From Polyangiaceae bacterium (GTDB lineage Bacteria; Myxococcota_A; Polyangia; Polyangiales; Polyangiaceae): 64,000 nt of DNA. The notes below the pieces were generated by a model. That model was not told the origin of the DNA. It saw nothing but the letters and a program-made list of their open reading frames with translations, and did no database searches. The translations under genes were made by a program, and so were the position numbers. This document shows, in pieces, positions 18,533 through 30,000 of this stretch; the first letter of the stretch is position 1; the number at the start of each line of letters is the position of its first letter. The stretch is from contig JAHBVX010000008.1 in assembly GCA_019637295.1 (NCBI GenBank), positions 1 to 64,000 of the forward strand, written 5' to 3'.

Positions 18533-19530
18533 TCAAGACGCGGCTCGCCAGAACTCCGCCAGCTGGGGCCACAGGGTGGCGGCGGCCTTCTTGCTGATCA
18601 CCGCTCCCACGTGGCCGCCGGGCAGGTGAATGTGCTGCTTGACCTCGCTGCTCACGCGGGAGAGCAGCGCCGCCGCGCTCTTCCAGGGCACGATGTTGTC
18701 GTGCTCGAAGGTGACGGCGAGCACCGGGCAGCGGATGTCCTCGAGGTGCACGGGCGTACCCGAGAGCGTGAACGTGCCGGCGAGCAGCGCGTCGTTGCGC
18801 CACAGCTCCTCGATGTAGCGGCGGTAGCACTCGCCGGGGAACGAGACATTGTCGTTGCCCCAGGTCTCCAGCGCGAGGAAGCCGTTCATGAACTCGTCGT
18901 CCCAGGCGCGGTCGAGCACGCTCACGGCCTTGGACAGGGTCAGCGTGGGCCGCAGCATGTGAAACGCGCTCTGCATCAGCTGCCAGGGCACGTTTCCCGT
19001 CGCCGCGACCACGGCGCCAACGTCGAAGCTCTTGCTGCGCGTCCACGCGCTGAGCATGCCGTCGTCGTGAAAGCCCACCGGCGCGGCCAGCGCGAGCAGC
19101 GACGCTACCCGCTCCGGGCGAGCGGCGGAGTAGATGGCCGCGAGGGTGCCACCCAAGCAATAGCCGAGCACGTGCGCGCGCTCGGAGCCCGCGAGCCGAC
19201 ACGCGACCCGCAGGGCGCGCCCTAGGGTGCGGTCGCACACGTCGTCGAAGGTGACGAAGCGGTCTTCGTCTTCGGGTGTCCCCCAGTCGATGATGAACAC
19301 GTCGAAGCCTTGCGCCACCAGCCACTCCGCCAAGCTCTTGCCGGGCATGAGATCCAGCACGTAGTGGCGGTTGATGAGCGAGGGCACGAGCAGCAGCGGC
19401 GTCGGGTGACTGACTCCGCTCGGGCGCGGGCGGTAGCGGAGCAGGCGCCACTTGTTCTCCCGGTGCACCACGTCCGCCGGGGTCTGTCCGACCGCGGGAG
19501 GAGGGCGCGACATGAAGCGAAGCAGCGGGT

Positions 19531-19534
<4 letters not shown>
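18533..19534 (-). CDS. phaC: Polyhydroxyalkanoate synthase, class III PhaC-like (copy 1)
   Basis: A 333-residue alpha/beta-fold synthase polymerising (R)-3-hydroxyacyl-CoA into PHA at granules. The lipase-like box GYCLGG carries the catalytic Cys126; Asp279 (FEHDN) and His308 (PGGHVGAV) complete the triad. [16 protein letters not shown] and [12 protein letters not shown] are typical PhaC motifs. The length fits class III/IV catalytic subunits (about 350), not class I/II (about 600). ATG 19534 overlaps the acyl-CoA ligase stop in ATGA. The gene is the last of a seven-gene operon starting at 26012. A paralogue lies at 31842. A partner PhaE-like subunit is two genes upstream. Confidence 0.9.
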
Positions 19535-21270
<1,736 letters not shown>

Positions 21271-21271
21271 C

Positions 21272-21571
21272 TCAGCGCGAGCCAGTCGAGGGCGGAAGGT
21301 CCGCGAGCTTTTCTTCCAGATCGAGCAGCTTGCTCTCGAGCTGATTGAGCTTGTGCAGCGCTCGCTCTTGGTCGCGCTTGGTCGGAAGACCAATGTTGCC
21401 CCAGAAGCTGGCCGTTGCCTGATCGGCCTGGGCCTTGAGCTTCATGGTCGCGCTCAGCCACGCGCCCGCAGGCTCGAGCACCAGCGGGCTCTTGAGCCAG
21501 TGCTCCAGGTAGGTCGCGGTCGCGCCCTCCCACGCGTTGAAGTACTTCTTGTAGAGTTCCCAAGGGTTCAT
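21272..21571 (-). CDS. Short PhaE-like PHA synthase partner / phasin-like protein
   Basis: A 99-residue helical protein. [15 protein letters not shown] at the start and a C-terminal coiled-coil ([21 protein letters not shown]) resemble the ends of PhaE, the partner subunit of class III PHA synthases, and of phasins. Typical PhaE is about 300-370 residues, so this is a reduced version. Position directly ahead of the acyl-CoA ligase and phaC supports a role in synthase activation or granule attachment. It follows lipoprotein B by 14 bases. Confidence 0.65.
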   Translation of the reverse strand: MNPWELYKKYFNAWEGATATYLEHWLKSPLVLEPAGAWLSATMKLKAQADQATASFWGNIGLPTKRDQERALHKLNQLESKLLDLEEKLADLPPSTGSR

Positions 21572-21585
21572 GTCGATCTCCAGTG

Positions 21586-22461
21586 TCAGAAACCAATGCG
21601 TCGCACTTCGCTGGCGATGGTGAAGTTCGGGTCGGCTTCATCGGGCAGGCTCGTCACGCGCACTACCTCGGCGAAGCACTCGAAGAAGTAGGACACCTGC
21701 CGCCGCGTCGTGGAGTTACCCACGGCGGGCTCCACGGTCACCTTGGTGCGCACCCGGTGGGCTTCGGTGAAGGTGAAGGCGGGCAGCACCAGGTTCCCAG
21801 TCGCGTCCACGCTCACCTCGTAGGTGTCGCGGCCGGCATAGGGCAAGCCGCGGATCGTTGCGCCCTTCACCTCGCCGGCGGACACGAAGCTGGTGCCTGG
21901 CTGGATCGGGAAACGTAAGACCTCCACGGGTGGATCGTAGATGGCGAGGGTCTTGCCCTCGGGCGGATTCTCGTCCCGCGAGGCGATGCCCAGCAGCAAC
22001 AGCCCCTGCTCGCTGTGTCGGCCGATGTTCTCCAGGCTGCCCCCTGCATCGAGGGGCGTCACGAAGGCGTCCGCCGGAAAGCTCGGGCCGTACCACTTGT
22101 CTGCGGCGAGCGCGGGCGTGATGCGCACAGTCGCGTCGTCGGCGTAGTCCGTCGAGAAGGGGAAGACGAGGCCCGACGGGCTCGCGAAGCCCAAGACATC
22201 CACGCTTCGCTCGCTACCCGCCGGGCTCACCAGATAGGACACCGACACGCCGATGGCGGGCTTCACTTCGGCGGCGTCGATGCGGCCGTCCAGATTCGGG
22301 ACACAGGCCAGCGGCGCAGGGCTTCCGCCCGCATAGTCGCGACGGTCCGGCAGCACGGTGGCGTTGTCGCTGCAGCCAGCGCCGAGCACCAGCAGGGCCA
22401 CGGTCCACGAGACTCGCTGCCCAAGTCGAGACGAGAGGGGATCAGAAGTAGAACGCGACAC
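21586..22461 (-). CDS. Lipoprotein B of the PHA operon (paralogue of 25044-26012)
   Basis: A 291-residue putative lipoprotein: a hydrophobic stretch ends in LGAGC (Cys about 30). The mature domain begins CVPNLDGRI...EV, passes AADKWYGPSF, a PPVEVLRFP strand and YEVSVDATGNL, and ends FFECFAEVVRV...ASEVRRIGF. The same landmarks occur in order in the protein at 25044, so the two are paralogues flanking the hydrolase and barrel genes. The GTG start at 22461 is chosen for the strong GGAGG four bases upstream (22466-22470), which lies inside the end of the barrel gene; the genes overlap by 20 bases. Function unknown; an outer-membrane or periplasmic binding role is inferred. Confidence 0.65.
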   Translation of the reverse strand: MSRSTSDPLSSRLGQRVSWTVALLVLGAGCSDNATVLPDRRDYAGGSPAPLACVPNLDGRIDAAEVKPAIGVSVSYLVSPAGSERSVDVLGFASPSGLVFPFSTDYADDATVRITPALAADKWYGPSFPADAFVTPLDAGGSLENIGRHSEQGLLLLGIASRDENPPEGKTLAIYDPPVEVLRFPIQPGTSFVSAGEVKGATIRGLPYAGRDTYEVSVDATGNLVLPAFTFTEAHRVRTKVTVEPAVGNSTTRRQVSYFFECFAEVVRVTSLPDEADPNFTIASEVRRIGF

Positions 22462-24007
22462 GAGTCCTCCAGAGTTGCGCCGGCTTGGCATCCAAGCCGA
22501 GCGCGGGGTTGTCGAGCCCGGACAGCGGAAACAGCGTGGCTTGCTCGAGCGCGAGCTCGAAGCCGTCGCGGCTGCGATAGACGAGGGTCGGGTCGAGCTC
22601 GACGCCGAGGGGGCGCTGCCCGCCCGGCGCGCTCTCGGGGTTCACGGCCCAGGACGCGACCACGGCGACATCGAAGGCGAGGCGGCCCGAGGGCAGGTCG
22701 AACAGCGTCGCCGCCAGGTGGGGTCTCACGTACACCGCGTCGGTCACGGTCCCGATGATCTCGCGGAACAGGATGCGATCGATCCGATAGTCGGGGTGAA
22801 AACGGAAGTTGTTCACTGTCGTGTCGTAGGGTGGGTTGGCTTGGGCGCCGTCCAGATCCCCGGACTGCGGCGCGGGCGCCGTCACCTCGGGGAACGCGCC
22901 GAAGCCGGGCGCGGAGTCTCCGCTCGCGTACCCGCCGTCGAGGCCGCCCGACAACGCAGCGCCTCGCGGCGCCAGCTCGGTCTGCAGCGCGACGCCGAGC
23001 TGCTGGCTCGTGGCGGGCTGACGCGCCAAGACGCCCGGGATCAGCGACGGCTGCTCGATGCGCGCATCGAGGTACGCACCCTCGATCTCGATGCGCCCGT
23101 CGGGCAACACCCAGCGCAGCCAGAGATCCGCCGCCGTCGCGGTGTAGCCGCGGGACATGACTTGATTCGAGTCGATGCGCACGGGCTGCGCCGTGGGCAG
23201 GTACTGCGCGGGCACGTCGCTGCTCTGCCAGCGACGCGACAGATACGCGCCGTAGTCGATGGTGTGCTTGTCGGCGCGGCGACGGAGCTCCCGCCGAAAC
23301 TCGCTCCGGTACTTCATGGCCGCGAAGGTGAGCGTGTGAACCTGCGCGCTGGGAGCGACCCCGAACAGTCGCTGACCGCTGCGCGCCGGGACGAACGGGC
23401 CCGTCGCAGAGAAGTCGTAGGCGGCCGCCCACAAGTGGCCGCCGAGGGGAGTCACGAACGCGATCCGATCGGCCGCGTCCCCGCTGTCGCAGTCGGCGCA
23501 GTCGCCGGCGTTGGTGAGCATGCCGAGGCCCCAGTGGCTGCCCATGCGACCGACGGCGAGCACGCCGAGGGGCGTGAGCGCCTCGCCCCACACGCGCTTG
23601 ACGCGGATCGTGTCCTCCGAGGGCGCTTGGCTGGTCGTGCCGGTGGGCAACCCCTCGGGGCGGCCACCGAGCGCGACGTTGTCCAGCGCGTCGACGCGCA
23701 GCTTGACCTGCGCGCCTCCGCCCGGCGCAACGAAGGACAAGTCCGTACGCAACCGAAGGTCCGCGTGGGTCAGCGTCTGGTCCTTCGGGTCGTCCAGCGG
23801 GACCGGGAAGAGCGGGGCGCCGCTGGGCGTGACTCCCCGATCGAGATCCAGGTTGTAGAGCAGCGCGGCGCGGGTGCGAAAGCCGCCCGACACGTTCACG
23901 ATCGAGTCAGGCGCGCCATCGAGACCCACGCCGTGCTCGGCGAAGCTGTTGGCGGACACCTCGCTCGCGAGCGAGAGCGCGGCGAGCGCCCACGTCACGC
24001 GCTTCAT
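22442..24007 (-). CDS. Outer-membrane beta-barrel protein (TIGR04551-like) in the PHA operon
   Basis: A 521-residue protein with a signal peptide (MKRVTWALAALSLASEVSA). The mature part is rich in amphipathic strands (THADLRLRTDLSFVAPGG, VAVGRMGSHWGLGMLTN, LWAAAYDFSATGP) and ends WRTRVAFYF, a terminal Phe strand typical of barrels inserted by BamA. Long Gly/Asp loops, including a CADCD motif near 170, would face outside. It resembles, from memory, the myxobacterial TIGR04551 family; I cannot confirm that. Its ATG overlaps the hydrolase stop in ATGA. In context it could be a channel or receptor for a hydrophobic substrate. Confidence 0.7.
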   Translation of the reverse strand: MKRVTWALAALSLASEVSANSFAEHGVGLDGAPDSIVNVSGGFRTRAALLYNLDLDRGVTPSGAPLFPVPLDDPKDQTLTHADLRLRTDLSFVAPGGGAQVKLRVDALDNVALGGRPEGLPTGTTSQAPSEDTIRVKRVWGEALTPLGVLAVGRMGSHWGLGMLTNAGDCADCDSGDAADRIAFVTPLGGHLWAAAYDFSATGPFVPARSGQRLFGVAPSAQVHTLTFAAMKYRSEFRRELRRRADKHTIDYGAYLSRRWQSSDVPAQYLPTAQPVRIDSNQVMSRGYTATAADLWLRWVLPDGRIEIEGAYLDARIEQPSLIPGVLARQPATSQQLGVALQTELAPRGAALSGGLDGGYASGDSAPGFGAFPEVTAPAPQSGDLDGAQANPPYDTTVNNFRFHPDYRIDRILFREIIGTVTDAVYVRPHLAATLFDLPSGRLAFDVAVVASWAVNPESAPGGQRPLGVELDPTLVYRSRDGFELALEQATLFPLSGLDNPALGLDAKPAQLWRTRVAFYF

Positions 24008-25017
24008 GGCGTCGCTCCCGGGAAGGGATCCGGCGCGAGGGTGCCGCCGCTCGGCGGCGCTGGCGGCGCTGGCTCCGCCGGCGCGACGGGCCGTGCCTTG
24101 CTTGGCGGCACCAGGGGCAGTGGCGCGCGCTCCGGCTCGAGGAACGCGACGAGATCACGCCGCGAGGCCGCGCTCGCCTCGATCATCGGGAAGTGTCCGC
24201 AGCGCGGATAGACGGTGAGGCGCGCATTCGGCAGTTCCTTCGCGAGGCGCTCGCCGTAGGCCAGGGGCGTGACGCGATCCTCGCGGCCCCAGAGCAGCAG
24301 CGTCGGCTGGTCGATCTCGCGGTATCGACGCTCGATCCGCTCGTAGCGCTGTCCGCGCACGGCGGCCAGCGCCGCCGCCGTCGTGCCCGGGCGCTCGAGG
24401 GCGCGCTCGACGTCTTCGATGAACGACTCGCTGACCTGGCGCGTGTCGTAGAAGGCCAGCATCATCTTGTCGTCCGGACGCTCGCTGTAGAACGCGCTGA
24501 AGAGCAGCTCGCCCAGGCCGCCGGCGCGCGCCCAGTGAAATGTCGTGGGCAGCTGCTGCTCGTAGACCCAGGCGTCGTACAGCGCGAGGCGCGTCACCCG
24601 CGCGGGTTGGTCGAGGGCGAAGCGCAGCGCGACGGAGGCGCCCCAGGAGTGCCCGACCACCGCGGCCTGGGTCACGCCGCGCTGCGTGAGCAGCTGGCCG
24701 ACGAGCTCGGCCTGCGCGCGCGGCGAATAGTCCCCCTCGGGCCGATCCGTCCAGCCAAAGCCCTTGAGGTCGAGCGCGATGACGCGGTGCGACTCGCGCA
24801 GGGCGGGGCGCACGGTGTCCCAGGTCTGCAGCGAAGACGCGAAGCCATGCAGCAGCACCACGACAGGACCGCTGCCCTCGTCCACGAAGCGCACCCGCGC
24901 GCCAGCGACGTTGGCGTAGGTCGCGTCCTTCGGCTCGCCGGGCAGCGCGCCCGAGTGGAACGCCGGCGAGCAGGCCGAGGCGAGCAAGAGCACGAGCAGC
25001 GACGAAGCCGAGCGCAT
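24004..25017 (-). CDS. Alpha/beta hydrolase lipoprotein in the PHA operon
   Basis: A 337-residue lipidated hydrolase. The lipobox is LLASAC (Cys16). VVLLHGFASS supplies the oxyanion hole, GHSWGAS the nucleophile Ser124, GREDRVTP the acid Asp247 and CGHFPMIE the base His275, so the triad is intact. The Pro/Ala-rich tail (about 300-337) may span the periplasm or attach to a partner. ATG 25017 gives the signal peptide directly; the longer upstream frame lacks one. Located between two paralogous lipoproteins and an outer-membrane barrel, and upstream of acyl-CoA ligase and PHA synthase, it plausibly hydrolyses an external ester or lipid. The natural substrate is unknown. Confidence 0.82.
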   Translation of the reverse strand: MRSASSLLVLLLASACSPAFHSGALPGEPKDATYANVAGARVRFVDEGSGPVVVLLHGFASSLQTWDTVRPALRESHRVIALDLKGFGWTDRPEGDYSPRAQAELVGQLLTQRGVTQAAVVGHSWGASVALRFALDQPARVTRLALYDAWVYEQQLPTTFHWARAGGLGELLFSAFYSERPDDKMMLAFYDTRQVSESFIEDVERALERPGTTAAALAAVRGQRYERIERRYREIDQPTLLLWGREDRVTPLAYGERLAKELPNARLTVYPRCGHFPMIEASAASRRDLVAFLEPERAPLPLVPPSKARPVAPAEPAPPAPPSGGTLAPDPFPGATP

Positions 25018-25043
25018 CACGAACCGTCCAGCGCGAGACTCGG

Positions 25044-26012
25044 TCACGGCGAGAGGCGCCGAACCTCGGCGGCCTGTGAGAACTCGACGCTCGGCTCGTT
25101 GTCCTTGGAGCGCACCGTGGCCACGGTGCCGAAGCACTCGGTCGTGAACGCGAAGCTGCGCAGGGTCGTGACCAGGAGCCCCACGGTTCGCGTGAGCGTC
25201 GTCCGCGTGCGCAGCACCGCGAAGTCCGAGAAGGGCGTCTTCAGCGTCCCGTCCGCGTCCACCGTCGTCTCGTACTTCTCCGTGTAGAACGCCGCGATGC
25301 CCTGGGCCACGCCGCTGACGGTGCTCGTGGTCGCCCAGGACTTGCTCAGGGTCAGCGGAAAGTCGAGCACCACGACGGGCGGCGAGTACGACAGCTCCGT
25401 GCGCGTCGCGCCGCCCGTCGGCGAGACCACGCCGCGCAGCAGCAGCGCCTGGCCGGTGATCTCGAACACGCCGAGCAGGTCACTGCCCTCGGCGAGCTCG
25501 GTCGCGTAGCTCGCCCCGGAGAACGAGCCGGCGAACCATTTGCCGGCAAGGGGCTGGGTCTCCACCAGCGCGAGGTGATCGCCGGCGAGGGCGACGGTCA
25601 GATCCCAGGTGCGACTCCCGTCCCCCGCGGTGGTGCCGGAGGTAGCGAAGGTGGCGTTCTGGGCGACCAGGAACTTCGCGTTCAATCCCGCCGCGAGGGG
25701 AACCTCGCTGCGCTCGATCTGACCGTCTTGGTTCGGCAGGCACGTCGTCGTACCGCCGCTCCCGCCCGCGGCAGCACCACCCGAGCCCGAGCCGGCAGCT
25801 CCGCCGCCGCCCGCGCCTGCGCTGGCGCCACCGGCCCCGGCCAGCCCGGCCCCGCCCCCGGCGCCTCCGCTCGGCGTGTAGCAACGCCCGTCGCTGCACA
25901 CGCCGCTGGCGCACTCCGAGCCGCGCACACACTCCGCCTCGTCCGCGCCAGAACCGGCGCACCCGCTCAGCACCCACAGCAAGCCCAGGACCGAAATGTT
26001 GCGCCGCACCAT
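25044..26012 (-). CDS. Lipoprotein A, first gene of the PHA operon
   Basis: A 322-residue lipoprotein: the signal peptide ends in VLSGC (Cys18). A small Cys-containing segment (ECVRGSECASGVCSDGRC) follows, then a Gly/Ala/Ser-rich linker (about 48-88). The main domain starts TCLPNQDGQI...EV and ends TTECFGTVATV...AAEVRRLSP, matching landmark by landmark the paralogue at 21586. A disulfide between the Cys at the start and the ECF Cys near the end is conserved in both and is probable. It is the promoter-proximal gene, 127 bases from the divergent phaR. Function unknown. Confidence 0.68.
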   Translation of the reverse strand: MVRRNISVLGLLWVLSGCAGSGADEAECVRGSECASGVCSDGRCYTPSGGAGGGAGLAGAGGASAGAGGGGAAGSGSGGAAAGGSGGTTTCLPNQDGQIERSEVPLAAGLNAKFLVAQNATFATSGTTAGDGSRTWDLTVALAGDHLALVETQPLAGKWFAGSFSGASYATELAEGSDLLGVFEITGQALLLRGVVSPTGGATRTELSYSPPVVVLDFPLTLSKSWATTSTVSGVAQGIAAFYTEKYETTVDADGTLKTPFSDFAVLRTRTTLTRTVGLLVTTLRSFAFTTECFGTVATVRSKDNEPSVEFSQAAEVRRLSP

Positions 26013-26059
26013 GACCGTGGGCCTTCAATACTGCCGGGTCCGCGTTCGGTCAAGAACAT

Positions 26060-26074
26060 TTGTGCATCGCACAA
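26060..26074. promoter_or_regulatory. Palindromic candidate PhaR site 1
   Basis: TTGTGCATCGCACAA has perfect 6-base arms around ATC. It lies 48 bases upstream of lipoprotein A and 66 bases upstream of phaR, which diverge. The core TGCATCGCA recurs at 31465-31473, upstream of the phasin operon. Confidence 0.55.
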
Positions 26075-26114
26075 TCCATTTTCCGCGTCGGACCGGCATT
26101 GGCTTGCACACCCG

Positions 26115-26127
26115 TGTTGCGGTGCAG
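26115..26127. promoter_or_regulatory. Candidate PhaR site 2, next to the phaR start
   Basis: TGTTGCGGTGCAG agrees at 12 of 13 bases with the minus-strand reading of the site at 31462-31476 and fits TGC-N3-GCA. It ends 13 bases before the phaR GTG, where binding could block phaR expression. Confidence 0.45.
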
Positions 26128-26139
26128 TAGAACCCTCGC

Positions 26140-26682
26140 GTGCCCGTCGTCATCAAGAAGTACAGCAACCGGCGGCTCTACGACACGGAGCACAGCCGGT
26201 ACATCACGCTCGACGAGCTGACGGACAAGATCCGGAGCGGAACCGACGTGACGGTGGTCGACGCCAAGACGAACGAGGACCTGACCCAGGCCACCCTGAC
26301 GCAGGTGATCCTCGAGACGAGCGCGGCGCGGCTGCTGCCCGTTCCGCTCTTGATGCGGCTCATCCGCATGAAGGACGACGCCCTAGCGGAGTTCTTCGGG
26401 CAGTACGTGTCGGGCACCCTCGACCTGTATCTGCAGGCCAAGCAGGGCGCTCAGGCGATCCGGCCCTACTTTCCCTTCGCGTCGGTGCCGTTCTCGGCGG
26501 GCGAGGCGCTCGCGCGGATGTTCACCCAGGGCGCGGCCTGGAGCCCGGCCCGAGCCGAGCCTGCTCCGGCTTCCCCGGAGCCGCCGTCACCTCGCGACGG
26601 CGGCGTGGAGGAGCTGCGCCGGGAGCTCGATGAGCTCAAGCGCGAGCTGCGACGGTCAGCGTCGCCCAAGAAGAAGCGCTGA
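26140..26682 (+). CDS. phaR: PHA synthesis repressor PhaR
   Basis: A 180-residue transcription regulator. Residues 1-60 (VVIKKYSNRRLYDTEHSRYITLDEL, VVDAKTNEDLT, LTQVILE) match the PHB/PHA accumulation regulator DNA-binding domain. Residues about 65-125 contain the helical segment thought to sense PHA. The C-terminus (about 130-180) is a charged, predicted helix ending KKKR. Family knowledge: PhaR binds PHA granules and, when polymer is absent, represses phasin and its own gene. The start is GTG. It is divergent from the seven-gene PHA operon, with two TGC-N3-GCA sites between them, and 5 kb from the phasin operon, which carries a third site. Confidence 0.9.
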   Translation: MPVVIKKYSNRRLYDTEHSRYITLDELTDKIRSGTDVTVVDAKTNEDLTQATLTQVILETSAARLLPVPLLMRLIRMKDDALAEFFGQYVSGTLDLYLQAKQGAQAIRPYFPFASVPFSAGEALARMFTQGAAWSPARAEPAPASPEPPSPRDGGVEELRRELDELKRELRRSASPKKKR

Positions 26683-26687
26683 CGGCG

Positions 26688-26927
26688 TCAAGGCAAGCAG
26701 GAGGCCAGCTGATCGCAGGGCGTCGCGAGCACGCACTCGGCGATCTGTCGCGTAGCGGCGTCGCAGTTGTCCAGGTTCAGCACGCACTGCATGCTCGGGC
26801 AGGTCTCGACCTTGTCGCAGGCCTGTTCGCAGATGTTCTTGCCGCTCTTTTTGTCGTCGTCGTCGCCGCAAGCGCCGAGCAGCGACCCGGAGACCATCAC
26901 GACCAACCACACCAAGGAGCGTCTCAT
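26688..26927 (-). CDS. Small Cys-rich lipoprotein
   Basis: A 79-residue protein. The lipobox is SLLGAC (Cys20) after MRRSLVWL. The mature part starts with an Asp run (DDDD), then has seven Cys spaced as in CEQACDKVETC...QC...NC...EC...PC...SC, suggesting a small disulfide-rich domain. ATG 26927 gives a normal lipoprotein signal; an ATG at 26948 in frame adds seven residues. It converges on phaR with five bases between stops and is divergent from the kinase gene. I do not recognise the family. Confidence 0.6.
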   Translation of the reverse strand: MRRSLVWLVVMVSGSLLGACGDDDDKKSGKNICEQACDKVETCPSMQCVLNLDNCDAATRQIAECVLATPCDQLASCLP

Positions 26928-27024
26928 CAGCCCAGATGCTACTCGCACCGGCGGCCCTCCGGCAACGCGGCATGTGGGTTGTCATCGACATCCCTCCGGG
27001 ACGGCCTGATGATGGTGGGTCACC

Positions 27025-30000
27025 GTGGAGCCCGGCTGGATACTCGCACAGCGCTTCCGCGTCCTCGAGCGCGTGGCGCGCGGAGGCATGGGCAGCGTCT
27101 ACCACGCCGAAGATCTGACGGACGGCGGCAGCGTTGCCCTGAAGCTGCTCGACGGGCCACGCTCCGACGCAGGGGAGCGCTTCGCGCGTGAGGCATCCGT
27201 GCTGGCCAGCCTCACCCACCCGGCCATCGTTGGCTACGTGGCGCACGGTCGGGAGCCGGGGGGCGACGCTTGGCTGGCGATGCAGTGGCTGCAGGGGGAA
27301 CCCCTGTCCGCACGGCTGGCGCGGGGGCCGCTGCCGCCCGCCGTCGCCATCGCGTTGGTGCGACGTGTGGCCGAAGCGTTGGGCGAAGCTCACGCCGCCG
27401 GCGTGGTCCACCGCGACGTCAAGCCGAGCAATCTGTTCTTGGTCGAGGGCGATCCCGCGCGCGTCGTCGTCCTCGACTTCGGCATCGCTCGACGCCTCGA
27501 TCCCGCCGACGACGTGACCGAACCCGGCGTGGTGGTGGGGACCTGGAGCTACATGGCACCGGAGCAGGCGGTCGCGCGTGAGACCGTCGACGCGCGCGCT
27601 GACGTGTTCGCGCTCGGGTGCGTGCTGTTCGAGTGCCTGACCGGGCGCAAGGCGTTCATGGCAGGTCAGCGGACGACCGTGCTCGCCAAGATCCTGCTCG
27701 AGGACCCCCCCGCGCCCAGCGAGCTCGCACGTCACCTGCCGGCGGAGGTCGATCGGTTGGTCGCGCGCTTTCTGTCGAAGTCGCGCGATGAGCGCCCGCG
27801 GAACGGCCGCGATGTCTACCGTGCGCTGCTCGCCCTCGGCGACGTGTCGGCCCTGCCGCCGAGACCCCGCAGCAGCCTGCCCCCGTCGATGGGCGACGCC
27901 GAACGGCGCGTGATCTCCATCGCGCTCGCGCGCGGCGTCATCGAGCCGGACGCCACCGTCAGCGAGAGCGGGGCAGGCAGCGCGGAGGCTGCGCTGTGTA
28001 CGGCGATTGGAGCCGGCGCTTCGGAGACCTACTTCCTGGCCAACGGCACGGCGCTCGTCGTCAGCAGCGTCCGCGAGTTGCCGATGGACGGCGCCCTGTC
28101 CGCCGCCCGGCGGGCCCTCGCGCTCGTTGCCCTGCGCTCCGAGGCGGCCGTCGCGGTCGCCACTGGCTTCGGCGTCGTCACCGGGCGGCAGCCGGTGGGC
28201 GTGGTGATCGAGCGGGGGGTCGAGTTGCTCCGCCGCGCGACGCCGGGCGACGTCCTCGTGGACTCCACCTCCGCGGAGCTGTTGGCCTCGCGCTGCGTGC
28301 TCCGCGCCGAGGCTGGGTCGATGCGGCTGCTGGCCGAGCGGGACGCCATCGACGTGTCGCGACGCTTGCTGGGCAGGCGCACCCCGTTCATGGGCCGAGA
28401 AACCGAGCTGGCCACCCTGGCGCAGGTCGTGAGGACGTCGATCGAGGGACCCCGCTCCCGCGTCTCCGTCGTGCGCGGAGCGCCTGGCGTGGGGAAGAGC
28501 CGGCTGTCGCTGGAGGTCGTGAGCGCCTTCGAGCAATTGGCGCCGGACGGCCTGGTGCTGTTCGCCCGCTGCGACTCGGTGGCGGCCGGTTCACCCTTGT
28601 CGCTCGTTGCTCGTCTGGTGCGGCGCTGGGCGGGGATCGCCACCGGCGAGAGCGTCGCGACACATCAGGGCAAGCTGCGAGATCTGACGCGGGAGATCCG
28701 CTCGCCCGACGAGGCTCGTCGCGCCGCGCTTTTCCTGGGCGAGCTGTTGGGTGCGCCCTTCGCCTCCGGCACCTCCCCCCTGCTCGACGCCGCCCGCGCG
28801 GACGTGCGCCTGATGAACGACGTGCTGCGCGGCGCGCTGCTCGACTTGCTGGCCGCCCACCTCGCCCGCAGGCCCGTGTTCGTGGTGCTCGACGACATGC
28901 AGTGGGGCGACGAACCGAGCATCGCGTTGATGGACGATGCTCTCACCCGCTTCGGCGATCGGCCCCTCTCGGTGCTCGCGCTCGAACGCCCCGGGACGGC
29001 GGACGCCTCGCGTCCGCTGTTCACACGGCATGAACCGGTCCACATCGAGCTCGGGCCGCTCGCCGCGCGGGCCGCACAGCGGCTCCTGCGCAGCGCCCTG
29101 GGCCCCAAGGTCGACCCACAGCTGGTCACCCGGATCATGGGGCTGGCGCAGGGAAACGCGTTCTTCCTCGAGGAGCTCGTGCGCACGGCGGCGGACCGGC
29201 GCAGCATCGCCTCTGCCGAGACCGTCGTGGGTACCGTACAGGCGACCCTCGACGCGCTGGGGCCGGAGGCGCGCCGAGTGCTCCGCGCGGCGAGCGTGTT
29301 CGGCGAACGCTTCTCCGAGGCCGGGGTGAAGGCGCTGCTGGCTGCGGACGCAGGCGCGCAGGTGAGCTCAATCCTGCGCGATCTAGTCGCGCGCGAGGTG
29401 TTGTTGGAAGGAACCAGCGGGACGCTGGAGGGTGGCTCCGAGCTCGCGTTCCGTCACGCGCTGCTGCGAGATGCGGCGTACGCGTGGCTGACAGACACGG
29501 ACCGCGCGCTCGGACATCGGCTCGCCGCCGAGTGGCTGGAGAGTCGACCCGGCGTGGATCCGTTGGTCATCGCGCGCCACCACGCGCTTGGCCGCAAGCC
29601 CGGCAAGGCCATCGCTTGGTATGAACGGGGCGCCGCTCAAGCGCTCGCCGGCAACGACTATGTCGCCGCGGTCCGCATCTGCAAGCTCGCCCTCGACGCC
29701 GGCGCGCGCGGAGCCCAGCGAGGCGCCCTCTTGGTGCTCGACGCGCAGGCGCGTCGCTTCGGCAACGATCAGCAGGCGGCCTACGACTCCGCGACGCGGG
29801 CCCTGCGCGTCCTCTCGAGAGGCAGCGCGCCCTGGTACGAGGCGCTGCGGGAGGCTGCGATGACCGCGGCCAACACCTCACGCTTCGGGGACTCGCTACG
29901 GTACCTGCAGCGCGCGCTCGATACGCCGCCGATCCCCGGGGCCGAGGCCGTGCGGGCGGTCACCTTGCTGCGCTCTGCAGCGGCGGCGCTCGAGGGGGTC

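Noticed and set aside
26950-28536. Long minus-strand frame reaching into the kinase gene
   Set aside because: No domain pattern; the kinase catalytic motifs on the plus strand are intact.
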